Assembly: GCF_030503435.1 (NCBI RefSeq)
Contig: NZ_JAUKPO010000016.1
Coordinates: 62,001-126,000 of the forward strand
Reading direction: 5' to 3'
DNA from: Rhodocytophaga aerolata
GTDB taxonomy: Bacteria; Bacteroidota; Bacteroidia; Cytophagales; 172606-1
DNA: 64,000 nt
The notes below the pieces were generated by a model. That model was not told the origin of the DNA. It searched no databases and saw only the letters and a list, made by a program, of their open reading frames with translations. The position numbers were made by a program, and so were the translations under genes. Below, one piece after another: positions 50,587 to 60,578 of the stretch (positions within the stretch are counted from its first letter, which is position 1; each line of letters opens with the position of its first letter).

Positions 50587-53538
50587 TTAATTCGTCTGAA
50601 ACTGCGTATACCGCTTATCGAAGAGTGCCTGGTATTGCTGGGCATCTTTGTGCTTTTGTTCACCAAGAGATACCGCCAGTTGGTTCAATACCACCAGATT
50701 ATTTTGAATAGCTTGTGCATCATACTTGCCTTCCTGGTAATAATAAGCCAGATTTTCATCTGCCCGCTTTGCCATAGTCTGGGCAATTTCAAGGGCTTTT
50801 TTCTCTTCCCCTACTTTCAACAGAGGAGCTACATATAATGAACAGATACGGTCATAGGGAATGGTTTCGTCAGGCATCACATTCAGCGAACGCAGCAATA
50901 CTTCTTTCGCCTTTTCCTGCTGTCCTTCATTGAGTAGTTGTGTGCTTAATTGCAGAAAACTCAGGCGGCCCCAGTTAGAGATATAGTTGCGGTGTACTTC
51001 ATCATGGTAGGTAGTCTGGCTATCCAGGCCGCGCCAGGCATATTTGTTCATCAGGTTATTGTACATAATTTCTGAATTTACAAAGCCCTGAGAACCGGGT
51101 ACTTTCACTGGTAACAGGCGACAGGCAAAGCCCTCTATTTGTGTATATTCTTCCAGATGATATTTGGCGGCCGTAAACAAGGAAGAAAAATAAATAGGTC
51201 TTTCCCAATTGTTATTAGCTAGTATATCCAGGAAAATCAGGTCATCTTTGAACAAGTGGTTTTTATCCAGGTTAATCTCCATACTATCAGGAATCAGTTC
51301 TTGCATATCTTCTGACACCATCCCTTTTTGAAGAACCGTTTGCTTGTTTATTGGCAGGAACAGGCGGTTAGTAGGTAAAATACTCAGCTTTTCCCCACTT
51401 TGCAGGGCCACCTTTAACCCCTCATAATCTTCCCGGATCAGTCGGATGTAGTCTTGTAAATTGATAGCCCCCTTAATATTCGGATTTTCATAGTAGATAA
51501 TCTGATTATTGGTGCTGGCAATATAGTTCTTCTCCTGCATGGAAATGGGCAACGCTTCCGACTCGTAGGTTTTGCGTTTGAGCTGGTCTATATACCAGTC
51601 GGTACCCATAAACTGGGTTACACATACGCGTACATCTTTGCGGATACCCTCTACTTCCTGGGCATACCAGAGTGGGTAAGTATCGTTGTCACCATTGGTA
51701 AACAGGATAGCATTCGGCGCACAGGAGTTCAGTAAGTTCCTGGCAGAATCCAGGGCAAAGTACCGGCCCGACCGGTTGTGGTCATCCCAATTCTGGGTAA
51801 CTAACATAACAGGCACCATGGCACCCAAAGCCCCTGCCAGTACAGGTGCCGAAAATGATGATTTACTTACCTTGCTGAGTAGGTCAACTAGAGCCAGTAC
51901 TCCAAAGCCAATCCAGATAGCAAACGCATAAAAGGAGCCTACATAAATATAATCCCGTTCCCGGGGTTCCACCGGAGGAGAGTTCAAGTAAAGTACCAGA
52001 GCAATGCCAGTCATAAAAAACAGCAAGCCTACCAACAAAAAATGCTGTTTATTTTTGATGTACTGGTAAATCATTCCGGCCAACCCCAAAAGCAAGGGCA
52101 ACATATATAAGCGGTTGTGCGCTTTGTTGCGCGTCATTTCAGAAGGTAAATCCTTGGCCGATGTAAGGGAAGCCATCCAACCTGCACCTTCCTGGTCACT
52201 TTCTTTTCCGGCAAAATTCCACATAAAATACCGGCCATACATATGCCCCAGCTGATGGGAGAATAAAAAGCGCAGGTTATCTCCAAAGGTTGGTTTCTGG
52301 CCTTCCCGTAATCCCAGCATCTGCCGGTACAAGGCCACATGATTCGGATCGTGGCTATAAATACGCGGCAATAAGGTCATTTGGGTAGGTTCATACACAT
52401 TTACCAGGTCATGGTCCAGTATTTCATATTCGTTATTCCGTTTCACATATTCAGGGGCTCCCTGTTCCTGGTCAATAAGGGGGGCTGTAAAGTAAGGGCC
52501 ATAGAGCAAGGGGCGGCCGCTGCCATACTGCTTCATGTTTAGGTAATTCATGAAACTGGCTACATCATCCGGGTTATTCAAATTAACGGGGGTGTTGTAC
52601 TGCGCCCGTATCAGGATAACGGAATAGGAGGAATACCCGATCAATACAAAGGTTATAGCCAGCAAAGCAGTATTCAGCATACTCTTCCCATGCTTGATAG
52701 AATACCAGATGCCATATACCAGTGCTCCCAGGCAAATCAGGGCAAAACAAATAACGCCAGAGCCAAATGGCATACCTAGTGTGTTGACAAAGAAAATGTC
52801 AAACTTTCCGGCTAAGGACGGTAAACCAGTCCGCATGCCCACCATCAGCAGCCCGATCAGTAACAGGCCAACACCCAGTGTCAGGACTCCACCAAGTAAA
52901 CTTGGTTTGTATTTTTTAAAATAATAGATAAAGGCCAGTACCGGAAGGGCTACCAGATTTAGCAGGTGAGTTCCGACCGATAAACCGATTACATAAGCAA
53001 TCAGGTTCAGCCATCGGTTAGCGGCACTTTCGGTCTGGGTGTTTTCCCACCGCAACATGGCCCATACCACAAAAGCAGTTAGCAGGGAAGAAAGGGCATA
53101 TACCTCCGCTTCTACAGCGGAAAACCAGAAAGAATCGGTAAAGGCATAGGCTAGCGCACCAACGGCACCGGCAGCTAACACGCTAACCGTTTGTGGCAAG
53201 GTAGGCTGCTGGGGCACTGGGAGAAACTTCCTGGCTAGTAAGGTTATCGTCCAGAACAGGAAAAGAATGGTAAAAGCACTGCTCAACGCAGAGAGTATAT
53301 TTATCCAGTAAGCTACCTTGCTTACGTCACTGCCCGCCAGAAAAGAAAACATACGCCCCAGCAATAAAAAGAAAGGTGCTCCCGGCGGATGCCCTACCTC
53401 TAGTTTAAAGGCACTGGCAATAAATTCCCCACAATCCCATAAACTGGCAGTTGGTTCAACGGTAGCTACATATACCAAGGAAGCAACAGCAAATACTGCC
53501 CATCCGGTAAGGTTGTTGAGTCGGTTAAAAGAAAGCAT
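50587..53538 (-). CDS. DUF2723 (PMT/TMEM260-like) membrane protein with C-terminal TPR
   Basis: 983 residues. The N-terminal half is polytopic, opening ATVEPTASLWDCGEFIASAF and VGHPPGAPFFLLLGRMFSFL. These are DUF2723 signatures, with Asp and Glu residues in the first lumenal/periplasmic loop as in PMT-type GT-C glycosyltransferases. The soluble middle contains NAILFTNGDNDTYPLWYAQE. The C-terminal 150 residues form TPR-like helices (EGQQEKAKEVLLRSLNVMPD). The eukaryotic relative TMEM260 is an O-mannosyltransferase, so an envelope protein glycosylation role is a reasonable inference. It is monocistronic, with a conserved C-terminal tail of about 40 charged residues. Confidence 0.88.
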   Translation of the reverse strand: MLSFNRLNNLTGWAVFAVASLVYVATVEPTASLWDCGEFIASAFKLEVGHPPGAPFFLLLGRMFSFLAGSDVSKVAYWINILSALSSAFTILFLFWTITLLARKFLPVPQQPTLPQTVSVLAAGAVGALAYAFTDSFWFSAVEAEVYALSSLLTAFVVWAMLRWENTQTESAANRWLNLIAYVIGLSVGTHLLNLVALPVLAFIYYFKKYKPSLLGGVLTLGVGLLLIGLLMVGMRTGLPSLAGKFDIFFVNTLGMPFGSGVICFALICLGALVYGIWYSIKHGKSMLNTALLAITFVLIGYSSYSVILIRAQYNTPVNLNNPDDVASFMNYLNMKQYGSGRPLLYGPYFTAPLIDQEQGAPEYVKRNNEYEILDHDLVNVYEPTQMTLLPRIYSHDPNHVALYRQMLGLREGQKPTFGDNLRFLFSHQLGHMYGRYFMWNFAGKESDQEGAGWMASLTSAKDLPSEMTRNKAHNRLYMLPLLLGLAGMIYQYIKNKQHFLLVGLLFFMTGIALVLYLNSPPVEPRERDYIYVGSFYAFAIWIGFGVLALVDLLSKVSKSSFSAPVLAGALGAMVPVMLVTQNWDDHNRSGRYFALDSARNLLNSCAPNAILFTNGDNDTYPLWYAQEVEGIRKDVRVCVTQFMGTDWYIDQLKRKTYESEALPISMQEKNYIASTNNQIIYYENPNIKGAINLQDYIRLIREDYEGLKVALQSGEKLSILPTNRLFLPINKQTVLQKGMVSEDMQELIPDSMEINLDKNHLFKDDLIFLDILANNNWERPIYFSSLFTAAKYHLEEYTQIEGFACRLLPVKVPGSQGFVNSEIMYNNLMNKYAWRGLDSQTTYHDEVHRNYISNWGRLSFLQLSTQLLNEGQQEKAKEVLLRSLNVMPDETIPYDRICSLYVAPLLKVGEEKKALEIAQTMAKRADENLAYYYQEGKYDAQAIQNNLVVLNQLAVSLGEQKHKDAQQYQALFDKRYTQFQTN

Positions 53539-53830
53539 AATAGATAAGTAACTTTAGCAAGGTATGAAGGACAAAAGTAGGAGGTAAATAGGTATTTTTA
53601 AAATAAAAAATTTTTTGTTTTTCAAAGATTAATTTATATTTTAGAGGTACACATCTCATTTACTTCTACTTTTTTCGTTCAACGCTTTTAACTGCCGAAA
53701 ATAATTGTGGCTTGTTTGCCGCGCATACAACCAGCTCATTTTAAGCAGATTTATATACCCTCTTCCAGTATATAACTGTGTCTTCCGTAATTTATTTTAC
53801 TTAGTTAACCTTCCTTAAATCAATGTCCGT

Positions 53831-56800
53831 ATGAAAAAAAAGTTTTACTATTCTTCAGGCAGGCTATACATATCCGTATGGCTTGTATTTTGGAGTGCCA
53901 TCACTATGGCTCAGACGAAAACCGTATCTGGCAGAGTCACGGCAGAAGAAGACAATACCGCCCTGCCAGGGGTAAATATTGTTGTAAAAGGAACCACTAC
54001 CGGTGCTGTTACAGATGGCAGTGGAAATTATTCGATTTCGGTTCCAGGAAATGAGGCAACCCTTGTATTCACCTCTATTGGATACACGGCTCAAGAAGTA
54101 CTAGTGGGAAACCGCAGTATCATCGATATCATGATGACATCGGATGTAAAATCGCTTCAGGAAGTGGTGGTAACCGGGTACACGACGCAAAACCGCCGCG
54201 ATATTACTGGTGCGGTGTCGGTTGTAAAACCGCAGGAACTGCTAGCTACTCCGGCAGGTAATATACAGCAACAGCTACAAGGCCGGGTAGCGGGGGTGGT
54301 CACCAGTGGTACTGGCGTGCCGGGTGCCGGGGCAAAAGTCCGGGTGCGGGGCTTTGGTTCTTTTGGCAACAACGATCCGCTGTATATTGTAGACGGCGTA
54401 CCTACCTACAACGTGAACAATATCAACCCGCAGGATATTGAATCAATGCAGGTATTGAAAGATGCCTCCGCTGCTTCTATATATGGGGCAAGGGCTGCCA
54501 ACGGGGTAGTAATTATGACGACTAAAAAAGGTAAATCTGGCGTGCCAACCATCAGTGTAGATTCCTATTATGGCTTTCAGCGCGCACCCAAAGGCCCGGA
54601 TATGCTCAATCCCACCCAGCTGGGGCAACTTTTCTGGGAGAGCCAACGCAATGCCGGACAGACACCCAGCCATCCACAGTACGGATCAGGTGCCGAACCC
54701 AGATTTCCAGATTATATCATTGCCGGTTCTACGGCTGGAGTAATGGAGGGGCATCCCAATACCGATCCGGCTTTATATAATATAGATTTTTCCCGCGATC
54801 TGCACCGTATTGTCCGATTCAACAAAGAGGGCACTGATCAATGGGCTGAATTATTCCGGACAGCGCCCATTCAGAGTCATCAGGTAAATGCTAGCGGTGG
54901 TACTGAGTTTAGCAATTATTCAGTAGGCCTCAACTACTTCGATCAGCAGGGCCTCATGCATTATACCGGCTACAAGCGGTATTCTTTGCGGGCCAATACC
55001 CAGTTTAAAGTAAAAAACCGGATCCGTATCGGAGAAAATGCCCAGATCAGCTATAACCAAGCCAAAGGTACCCGCTCAGGTGAAGAAGGTGGAGAAAGTT
55101 TTGTACTGCAGGCTATCCGGATTTATCCCTTTGTTCCACGCTACGATATTAACGGAAACTGGGGAGGTACTGCCGGTGCCGGAGCCGGAACTGGTCCTAA
55201 CAACTATGCCGAACTGTATAGGAGCAAAGATAATACTAATTCTGCCATCCGGATGTTTGGCAATGTGTATGCGGAAGTGGATATTATCTCTGGCCTGACA
55301 GCGCGCACGTCATTCGGGGCCGATTACGAAACCCGGTATGGCCAGAACTATACCTTCCGTACCTACGAACGGGCTGAAAACATAGGAAGCAATGCCTACA
55401 CCGAGCAAAACGACTATAACCTGAACTGGACCTGGACCAATACCCTGACCTATAAAAAGATATTTGCTGAAAAACATGACCTGACCTTACTGCTAGGGAC
55501 CGAAGCCGTAAAAGAGACCGGCCGGGGCGTGTTTGGCAGAAGAATCAATTACTTTTCAGATGATCCGCTCTTCCGGGTTTTAACCCGTGGAGCTCCTGTT
55601 GGACAGGATAACAGCAGTTATGGATTTGCTTCCACCCTATCGTCTGTTTTTGGACGGGTGGATTATACCTTCAACGACCGCTATTTATTGAATGCTACCC
55701 TGAGACGAGACGGTTCTTCCAGATTTGGTAGTGAAAACCGGTATGGTGTATTTCCTGCTGCCAGTATCGGATGGCGTATTTCCAGTGAAGAGTTTATGAA
55801 AGGCGTACCTTTTATAAATGACCTGAAAATTCGGGCAGGATGGGGCCAGATGGGTAATCAGTTGAACGTAGACCGCGAAAATGCCTATAGCTTCTACCGT
55901 TCTACTCCCGGTAACTCTTCCTACGATCTGGGTGGCACCGGTAACTCGGTGATAATGGGTTTCGACATGGACCGGGTGGGATTTACCCGGACTAAATGGG
56001 AGGCAGCTACCACCACCAATCTTGGCCTGGATGCTTCCTTGTTTGACAACCGCTTTGATATTGCCCTCGACCTGTACAACCGTACTACTGAAGGGCTGCT
56101 GATCCGGGCACAAGCCCCTGGTACGCTCGGACATGCCACATTGCCATTTGTGAATGTGGGAGATATCCGCAACCGGGGTATAGACCTGACATTAGGTACC
56201 CGGGGCGATATTGGTGGCAGCGGCCTCAAATACGATGTGGTGCTTACGCTGGCTCATTATAAAAACGAAGCGCTGAAAGTAGGGGCTAACGAGAAAGATT
56301 TTATACAAGGCTCTGTTCTGCGCAATGTTGAAATTACCCGCAGTGAAGCCGGCCAACCTATTTCCTCTTTCCGGGGCTACACCATCGATGGTTTCTTTGA
56401 AACCCAGGAAGAAGTAGACGCAGGTCCGGATCAGCCGCAGAAAAGGGTAGGTTCCTGGAGAATACGCGATTTAAACAATGATGGCACCATTAACGCCCAG
56501 GATCAGTCTTATATCGGAAGCCCTCACCCGGATCTTACTGCCGGTCTGAACTTTACGCTTGCATACAGGGGTTTCGACCTCAACATCTTTCTGTATTCTG
56601 TGCTGGGTAACGAATTGTATAACAATACAAAATGGTGGACAGATTTCAATTCCTTCCAGGGAAACAGAAGTGTACGGATGCTGGAGCAATCCTGGAGGCC
56701 AGGGGCTGATAATTCCAATGCCGTGTTACCGATCTTAGACGCTACCGATACCTACAGCAACAGTATTGCCAATTCATATATGGTAGAAAGCGGATCTTAT

Positions 56801-57034
56801 CTGCGTGCCCGTACCATTCAGCTAGGCTACAACTTTCCGGTATCCTTTACAAACCGCCTGGGAATGAACACCCTGCGGATATATGTGCAAGGACAGAACA
56901 TGTTTACGATTACCAATTATTCAGGCATTGACCCAGATGTCAGTACCCTGGGTAGCGAAACTGGCATGGGGATAGATATGGGCTGGTATCCGAATCCGAA
57001 GCAATATTTATTGGGAATAAACCTGGCCTTTTAA
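53831..57034 (+). CDS. SusC/RagA family TonB-linked outer-membrane receptor
   Basis: A 1067-residue outer-membrane transporter. A signal peptide (about 1-28) is followed by a CarboxypepD_reg-like domain (about 31-115, VSGRVTAEEDNTALPGVNIV). The SusC linker LQEVVVTGYTTQNRRDITGA leads into the TonB plug (about 130-235, NIQQQLQGRVAGVVTSGTGV, PLYIVDGVPTYNVNNINPQD, ASAASIYGARAANGVVIMTT). The 22-stranded barrel fills the rest, ending in a Phe (LLGINLAF). With the SusD-like lipoprotein 61 bases downstream it forms a pedal-bin importer for an oligosaccharide or peptide. No glycosidase is adjacent, so the substrate is unknown. Confidence 0.97.
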   Translation: MKKKFYYSSGRLYISVWLVFWSAITMAQTKTVSGRVTAEEDNTALPGVNIVVKGTTTGAVTDGSGNYSISVPGNEATLVFTSIGYTAQEVLVGNRSIIDIMMTSDVKSLQEVVVTGYTTQNRRDITGAVSVVKPQELLATPAGNIQQQLQGRVAGVVTSGTGVPGAGAKVRVRGFGSFGNNDPLYIVDGVPTYNVNNINPQDIESMQVLKDASAASIYGARAANGVVIMTTKKGKSGVPTISVDSYYGFQRAPKGPDMLNPTQLGQLFWESQRNAGQTPSHPQYGSGAEPRFPDYIIAGSTAGVMEGHPNTDPALYNIDFSRDLHRIVRFNKEGTDQWAELFRTAPIQSHQVNASGGTEFSNYSVGLNYFDQQGLMHYTGYKRYSLRANTQFKVKNRIRIGENAQISYNQAKGTRSGEEGGESFVLQAIRIYPFVPRYDINGNWGGTAGAGAGTGPNNYAELYRSKDNTNSAIRMFGNVYAEVDIISGLTARTSFGADYETRYGQNYTFRTYERAENIGSNAYTEQNDYNLNWTWTNTLTYKKIFAEKHDLTLLLGTEAVKETGRGVFGRRINYFSDDPLFRVLTRGAPVGQDNSSYGFASTLSSVFGRVDYTFNDRYLLNATLRRDGSSRFGSENRYGVFPAASIGWRISSEEFMKGVPFINDLKIRAGWGQMGNQLNVDRENAYSFYRSTPGNSSYDLGGTGNSVIMGFDMDRVGFTRTKWEAATTTNLGLDASLFDNRFDIALDLYNRTTEGLLIRAQAPGTLGHATLPFVNVGDIRNRGIDLTLGTRGDIGGSGLKYDVVLTLAHYKNEALKVGANEKDFIQGSVLRNVEITRSEAGQPISSFRGYTIDGFFETQEEVDAGPDQPQKRVGSWRIRDLNNDGTINAQDQSYIGSPHPDLTAGLNFTLAYRGFDLNIFLYSVLGNELYNNTKWWTDFNSFQGNRSVRMLEQSWRPGADNSNAVLPILDATDTYSNSIANSYMVESGSYLRARTIQLGYNFPVSFTNRLGMNTLRIYVQGQNMFTITNYSGIDPDVSTLGSETGMGIDMGWYPNPKQYLLGINLAF

Positions 57035-57095
57035 GGAAACAACTTAGACAGGCAAACGGGTAGTTTAAAAACCATTCACACAAAATTAATCCGAT

Positions 57096-58838
57096 ATGAA
57101 AAATAGTATAACCATAGTTGCCATTTTTCTTCTGGCAGGTGCGGCCTTGGTCGCCTGTAAAGATTCATTTCTGGATGAGCCGCCCAGAGGTACATTCAGT
57201 GAAAGTATTCTGAAAAACCGGGCAGGCGTAGAAGGTATATTAGTTGGTGCATATTCTCTGCTCGACGGCGTTGGCGGACCTTCCGGAAACTGGGAAGCGG
57301 CCGGTTCCAACTGGGTGTTTGGCGATGTAGCTTCAGATGATGCTTACAAAGGAACGGATGCTGGCGACCAGATCGAAATTAACCCTATTGAACGGTACGA
57401 ACCCTTACCCACCAATGGCTATTTCAATCTGAAATGGCGGCATCAGTACGATGGCGTTTCCCGGTCTAACGACGTACTCAGGCTCTTGCCGGAGGCTACC
57501 GACATTCCGGATGCAGAAAAACTCAGAATTACCGCTGAAGCCCGTTTTTTGCGGGGCTATTATCATTTCGATGCCAAACGGATGTGGAATATGGTGCCGT
57601 ATGTAGATGAGAAGACGATTATATTCACTGACTTTACCACAGCCAATGTTCCGAACAATACCGATATATGGCCCAGAATTGAGGAAGATATCAAGTTTGC
57701 CTATGATAACCTGCCGGAAACTCAGGCACAAGTAGGCCGGGTAAATAAATGGGCAGCCGGTGCCTACCTCGGGAAAGTATATATGTACCAGAAGAAATTT
57801 GCAGAAGCGAAACAAGTGTTCGACAATGTAATTGCCAATGGAACGACGAGTGCCGGTAAAAAGTATGCATTGAATCCCCAGTACCACGACAACTTCCGTG
57901 TAAGTGGGAATAACAGTGCGGAATCTGTGCTGGCGGCACAAACCTCTGTAAATGATGGCGCCAATGGATTAAATGCCAACTGGGGCGACATCCTGAACTT
58001 TACCTACGGGGGAGGCCCTGGAGGCTGCTGCGGGTTTCATCAGCCTTCGCAAAACCTGGTAAATGCCCATAAAACGGATGCAAACGGACTTCCGCTGCTG
58101 GACACCTTTAATGAGGTAGATGTAAAAAATGACCAGGGCATTCTGGCTACTCAACCCTTTGACCCCTATGCCGGCAACCTGGACCCCAGACTCGACTGGT
58201 CTGTAGGCCGCAGAGGCATTCCTCACCTGGATTGGGGTAACCATCCCGGTGTAACCTGGATTCGCGACCAGGTATATGGAGGCCCTTACAGTCCTAAGAA
58301 AAATCACTACTATCAGGCAGATATTGGAAAAAATACAGATGGCGGCAGCTGGACGCAGGGCTTAACCAACATTAATATTAACCTGATGCGTTTTGCAGAT
58401 GTGTTGCTGATGGCCGCAGAAGCAGAAGTAGAACTGGGAAATTTAGAGGCTGCCAGAACCTATGTGAACAGAATCCGGGAGCGGGCGCAAAATCCGGAAG
58501 GGTTTGTAAAACGGGCCGATGGCACAGCCGCTGCTACCTATGTAATTGGTACCTATACCACTCCCTGGATAGATGCAGCCACAGCCCGGAAAGCCGTGCG
58601 GTTTGAACGAAGGCTGGAACTGGCTATGGAAGGGCACCGCTTCTTTGACCTGGTGCGTTGGGGAATTGCTGCCGAAACTCTCAATACGTATCTGGCTAAA
58701 GAAAGGACCCTTCGCCAGTATCTGGTTGGTGCAACATTTAAACCCGGAGTAAATGAATATTTCCCGATACCTGAGCAGCAAATAGTCTTGAGCACTCAAG
58801 GTGGCCAACCGACCCTTCAACAGAATCCTGGTTACTAA
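57096..58838 (+). CDS. RagB/SusD family nutrient-uptake lipoprotein
   Basis: 580 residues with lipobox AALVACKDSFLDEPP (Cys22-region), so a surface lipoprotein. The SusD N-terminal helical domain is visible in FLDEPPRGTFSESILKNRAG and ILVGAYSLLDG, and the C-terminal domain in LMRFADVLLMAAEAEVELGN, YVNRIRERAQNPEG and VRFERRLELAMEGHRFFDLV. It captures ligand for the SusC partner upstream. A GCCGF-containing insertion (GGPGGCCGFHQPSQNLVNA) is a notable ligand-site region. Confidence 0.96.
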   Translation: MKNSITIVAIFLLAGAALVACKDSFLDEPPRGTFSESILKNRAGVEGILVGAYSLLDGVGGPSGNWEAAGSNWVFGDVASDDAYKGTDAGDQIEINPIERYEPLPTNGYFNLKWRHQYDGVSRSNDVLRLLPEATDIPDAEKLRITAEARFLRGYYHFDAKRMWNMVPYVDEKTIIFTDFTTANVPNNTDIWPRIEEDIKFAYDNLPETQAQVGRVNKWAAGAYLGKVYMYQKKFAEAKQVFDNVIANGTTSAGKKYALNPQYHDNFRVSGNNSAESVLAAQTSVNDGANGLNANWGDILNFTYGGGPGGCCGFHQPSQNLVNAHKTDANGLPLLDTFNEVDVKNDQGILATQPFDPYAGNLDPRLDWSVGRRGIPHLDWGNHPGVTWIRDQVYGGPYSPKKNHYYQADIGKNTDGGSWTQGLTNININLMRFADVLLMAAEAEVELGNLEAARTYVNRIRERAQNPEGFVKRADGTAAATYVIGTYTTPWIDAATARKAVRFERRLELAMEGHRFFDLVRWGIAAETLNTYLAKERTLRQYLVGATFKPGVNEYFPIPEQQIVLSTQGGQPTLQQNPGY

Positions 58839-58870
58839 ACTTTTATAACAGATAATCAAGTTACTATTCT

Positions 58871-58901
58871 ACCTGCATGGCCCTGGCTATGCAGGTTTTT
58901 T
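58871..58901 (+). terminator. Terminator downstream of susD-like gene
   Basis: ACCTGCATGGCC pairs with GGCTATGCAGGT (12 bp with one G-U wobble), followed by a T run. It sits between the + strand SusD gene and the minus-strand channel gene. Confidence 0.8.
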
Positions 58902-58911
58902 ATTGCCATTT

Positions 58912-59748
58912 TCAGGGATTTAGCCGGGTGCCGCAATGCTTGCAGTACGCAGAACCAGTATCATGGTCTTGAGCCAGGCAGTTAGGGCAGGTCTGTGTAC
59001 TGACGGTAGATTTATAGGAAATCTTAGAAAGTTCGGAAGTCACAATCCCGGTAGGTACAGCAATAATACCATATCCGGTAATCATGATAAAGGAAGCCAG
59101 GGCCTGTCCTAAAACCGTTTTTGGGGCAATATCTCCGTAGCCTACCGTTGTGAGGGTGACAATAGACCAGTAGATGCTTATGGGAATACTGGTAAACCCA
59201 TTTTCCGGACCTTCTACCAGGTACATAAGCGTACCGGCAATAATAACAATGCTTACTACTGTCAACAAGAACACCACAATCTTATGCCTGCTGGCTTTCA
59301 AAGCTGTTGTCAGTACGGTAGCTTCGCCTAAATACCTGCTCAACTTTAAAATCCGGAATATCCGCAGCAGCCGGATGGTCCGGATCACCAGCAAATACTG
59401 CGACCCTACAAACACAATACTCAGGTAGGTAGGAATAATTGCCAGAAAGTCGATGATACCCAGAAAACTGAATATATACCGCCGTGGATTTCGGACGGCA
59501 ATAAGCCTGGCAAGGTACTCTGCGGTAAACAGAAAAGTAAAAAACCATTCAAGGGTACGAAGCCAGTCTCCGTAGTTGGCTTGTATGCTGCTTACACTCT
59601 CCAGCATCACTACCACAATGCTCAGAAGTATGGCTATCAACAGGGCAATATCAAATCTTCTGCCGGCAGGTGTATCAGCCTCAAAGATGATCTCGTAGAG
59701 GCGGTTTCGCCAGGTAGTATGAAATGTTTTTTCAGATTGTTTTTGCAT
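58912..59748 (-). CDS. Voltage-gated-type potassium channel with C-terminal zinc ribbon
   Basis: 278 residues. Six-segment ion-channel layout: S1 (about 33-52), S4 with regularly spaced Arg (VIRTIRLLRIFRILKLSRY), and S5-pore-S6 with the selectivity filter TLTTVGYGDIAP. The C-terminal tail is a zinc-ribbon-like CPNCLAQDHDTGSAYCKHCG (two CxxC pairs), which is unusual at the end of a small channel. It conducts K+ across the inner membrane; gating by voltage is likely from the S4 charges. It is monocistronic. Confidence 0.9.
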   Translation of the reverse strand: MQKQSEKTFHTTWRNRLYEIIFEADTPAGRRFDIALLIAILLSIVVVMLESVSSIQANYGDWLRTLEWFFTFLFTAEYLARLIAVRNPRRYIFSFLGIIDFLAIIPTYLSIVFVGSQYLLVIRTIRLLRIFRILKLSRYLGEATVLTTALKASRHKIVVFLLTVVSIVIIAGTLMYLVEGPENGFTSIPISIYWSIVTLTTVGYGDIAPKTVLGQALASFIMITGYGIIAVPTGIVTSELSKISYKSTVSTQTCPNCLAQDHDTGSAYCKHCGTRLNP

Positions 59749-60018
59749 AAACTGACTATTACGTATCTACTAAGTAGGCAGATCCCCTGAACTGCCTGGG
59801 AGGATGCCACTGACAAGAAAACAGGAAATTACTGCCTTACCCCATCACAAGTTACTACGATCTGTTAACTTTAGCTGTTTACCGGTGGATATTTACAAAT
59901 TATACAACAATAGGTAGCCATCAGCTAACTTTCCGGAAAATAATTTTCCCGGCCTGTAACTTTTCGCTTGTGTCTTTGTCTTACGGCCAACAACCATGCA
60001 TGTAGCCATTGTTTTTGA

Positions 60019-60507
60019 ATGATTTCAGTTGAGGAATATAACCTGGCGGTAAAAGAATATACCCGGCGTATATTCCGCTTTCTCTATAAATCGCTGAGAG
60101 ACGAAGAAGCGGTGAATGATCTGGTGCAGGATTGTTACCTGAAACTGTGGCAGAATAAAGATTCCGTAGATCCGCAGAAAGTAAAAGCCTGGCTGTTTTC
60201 AGTGGCTTACCGGGCCATGCTCAATTATGTAAAAGCCCATACCAGAAAGGTGCCATGGCAGGAAGACAGTCATGCGCCGGCAGTGTTTCAGAAAAATGAA
60301 TTTGACACCAGAGCCATCCTGGAAAAAGCCTTGAATGAACTACCTGCTTTACAAAAGTCTATACTCCTGCTGCGCGACCTGGAGGGCTATGAATATAAGG
60401 AAATAGGGGAGATTCTGGGAATTTCCGAAGCCCAGGTAAAAGTGTATTTGTTCCGGGCCAGGCAAAAAGTGAAAAATTATATTAAAGAATTAACCAATGT
60501 ACTCTGA
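60019..60507 (+). CDS. ECF-type RNA polymerase sigma-70 factor
   Basis: 162 residues. Region 2 is NLAVKEYTRRIFRFLYKSLR and VNDLVQDCYLKLWQNKDSVD, with the core-binding DLVQD(x)YLKLW motif, followed by WLFSVAYRAMLNYVKAHTRK. Region 4 is ALNELPALQKSILLLRDLEG and YKEIGEILGISEAQVKVYLF. No region 1 or 3, so a typical ECF factor. It is followed 71 bases downstream by a membrane protein with an anti-sigma-like N-terminus, then three PorP/SprF paralogues, suggesting it controls that unit. Confidence 0.93.
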   Translation: MISVEEYNLAVKEYTRRIFRFLYKSLRDEEAVNDLVQDCYLKLWQNKDSVDPQKVKAWLFSVAYRAMLNYVKAHTRKVPWQEDSHAPAVFQKNEFDTRAILEKALNELPALQKSILLLRDLEGYEYKEIGEILGISEAQVKVYLFRARQKVKNYIKELTNVL

Positions 60508-60578
60508 TACCGGCAAGAAAACCAACATAGTCCTTAGTATACATTTTTGATCGTACAGTTGTAATTAATATTTGTTCT

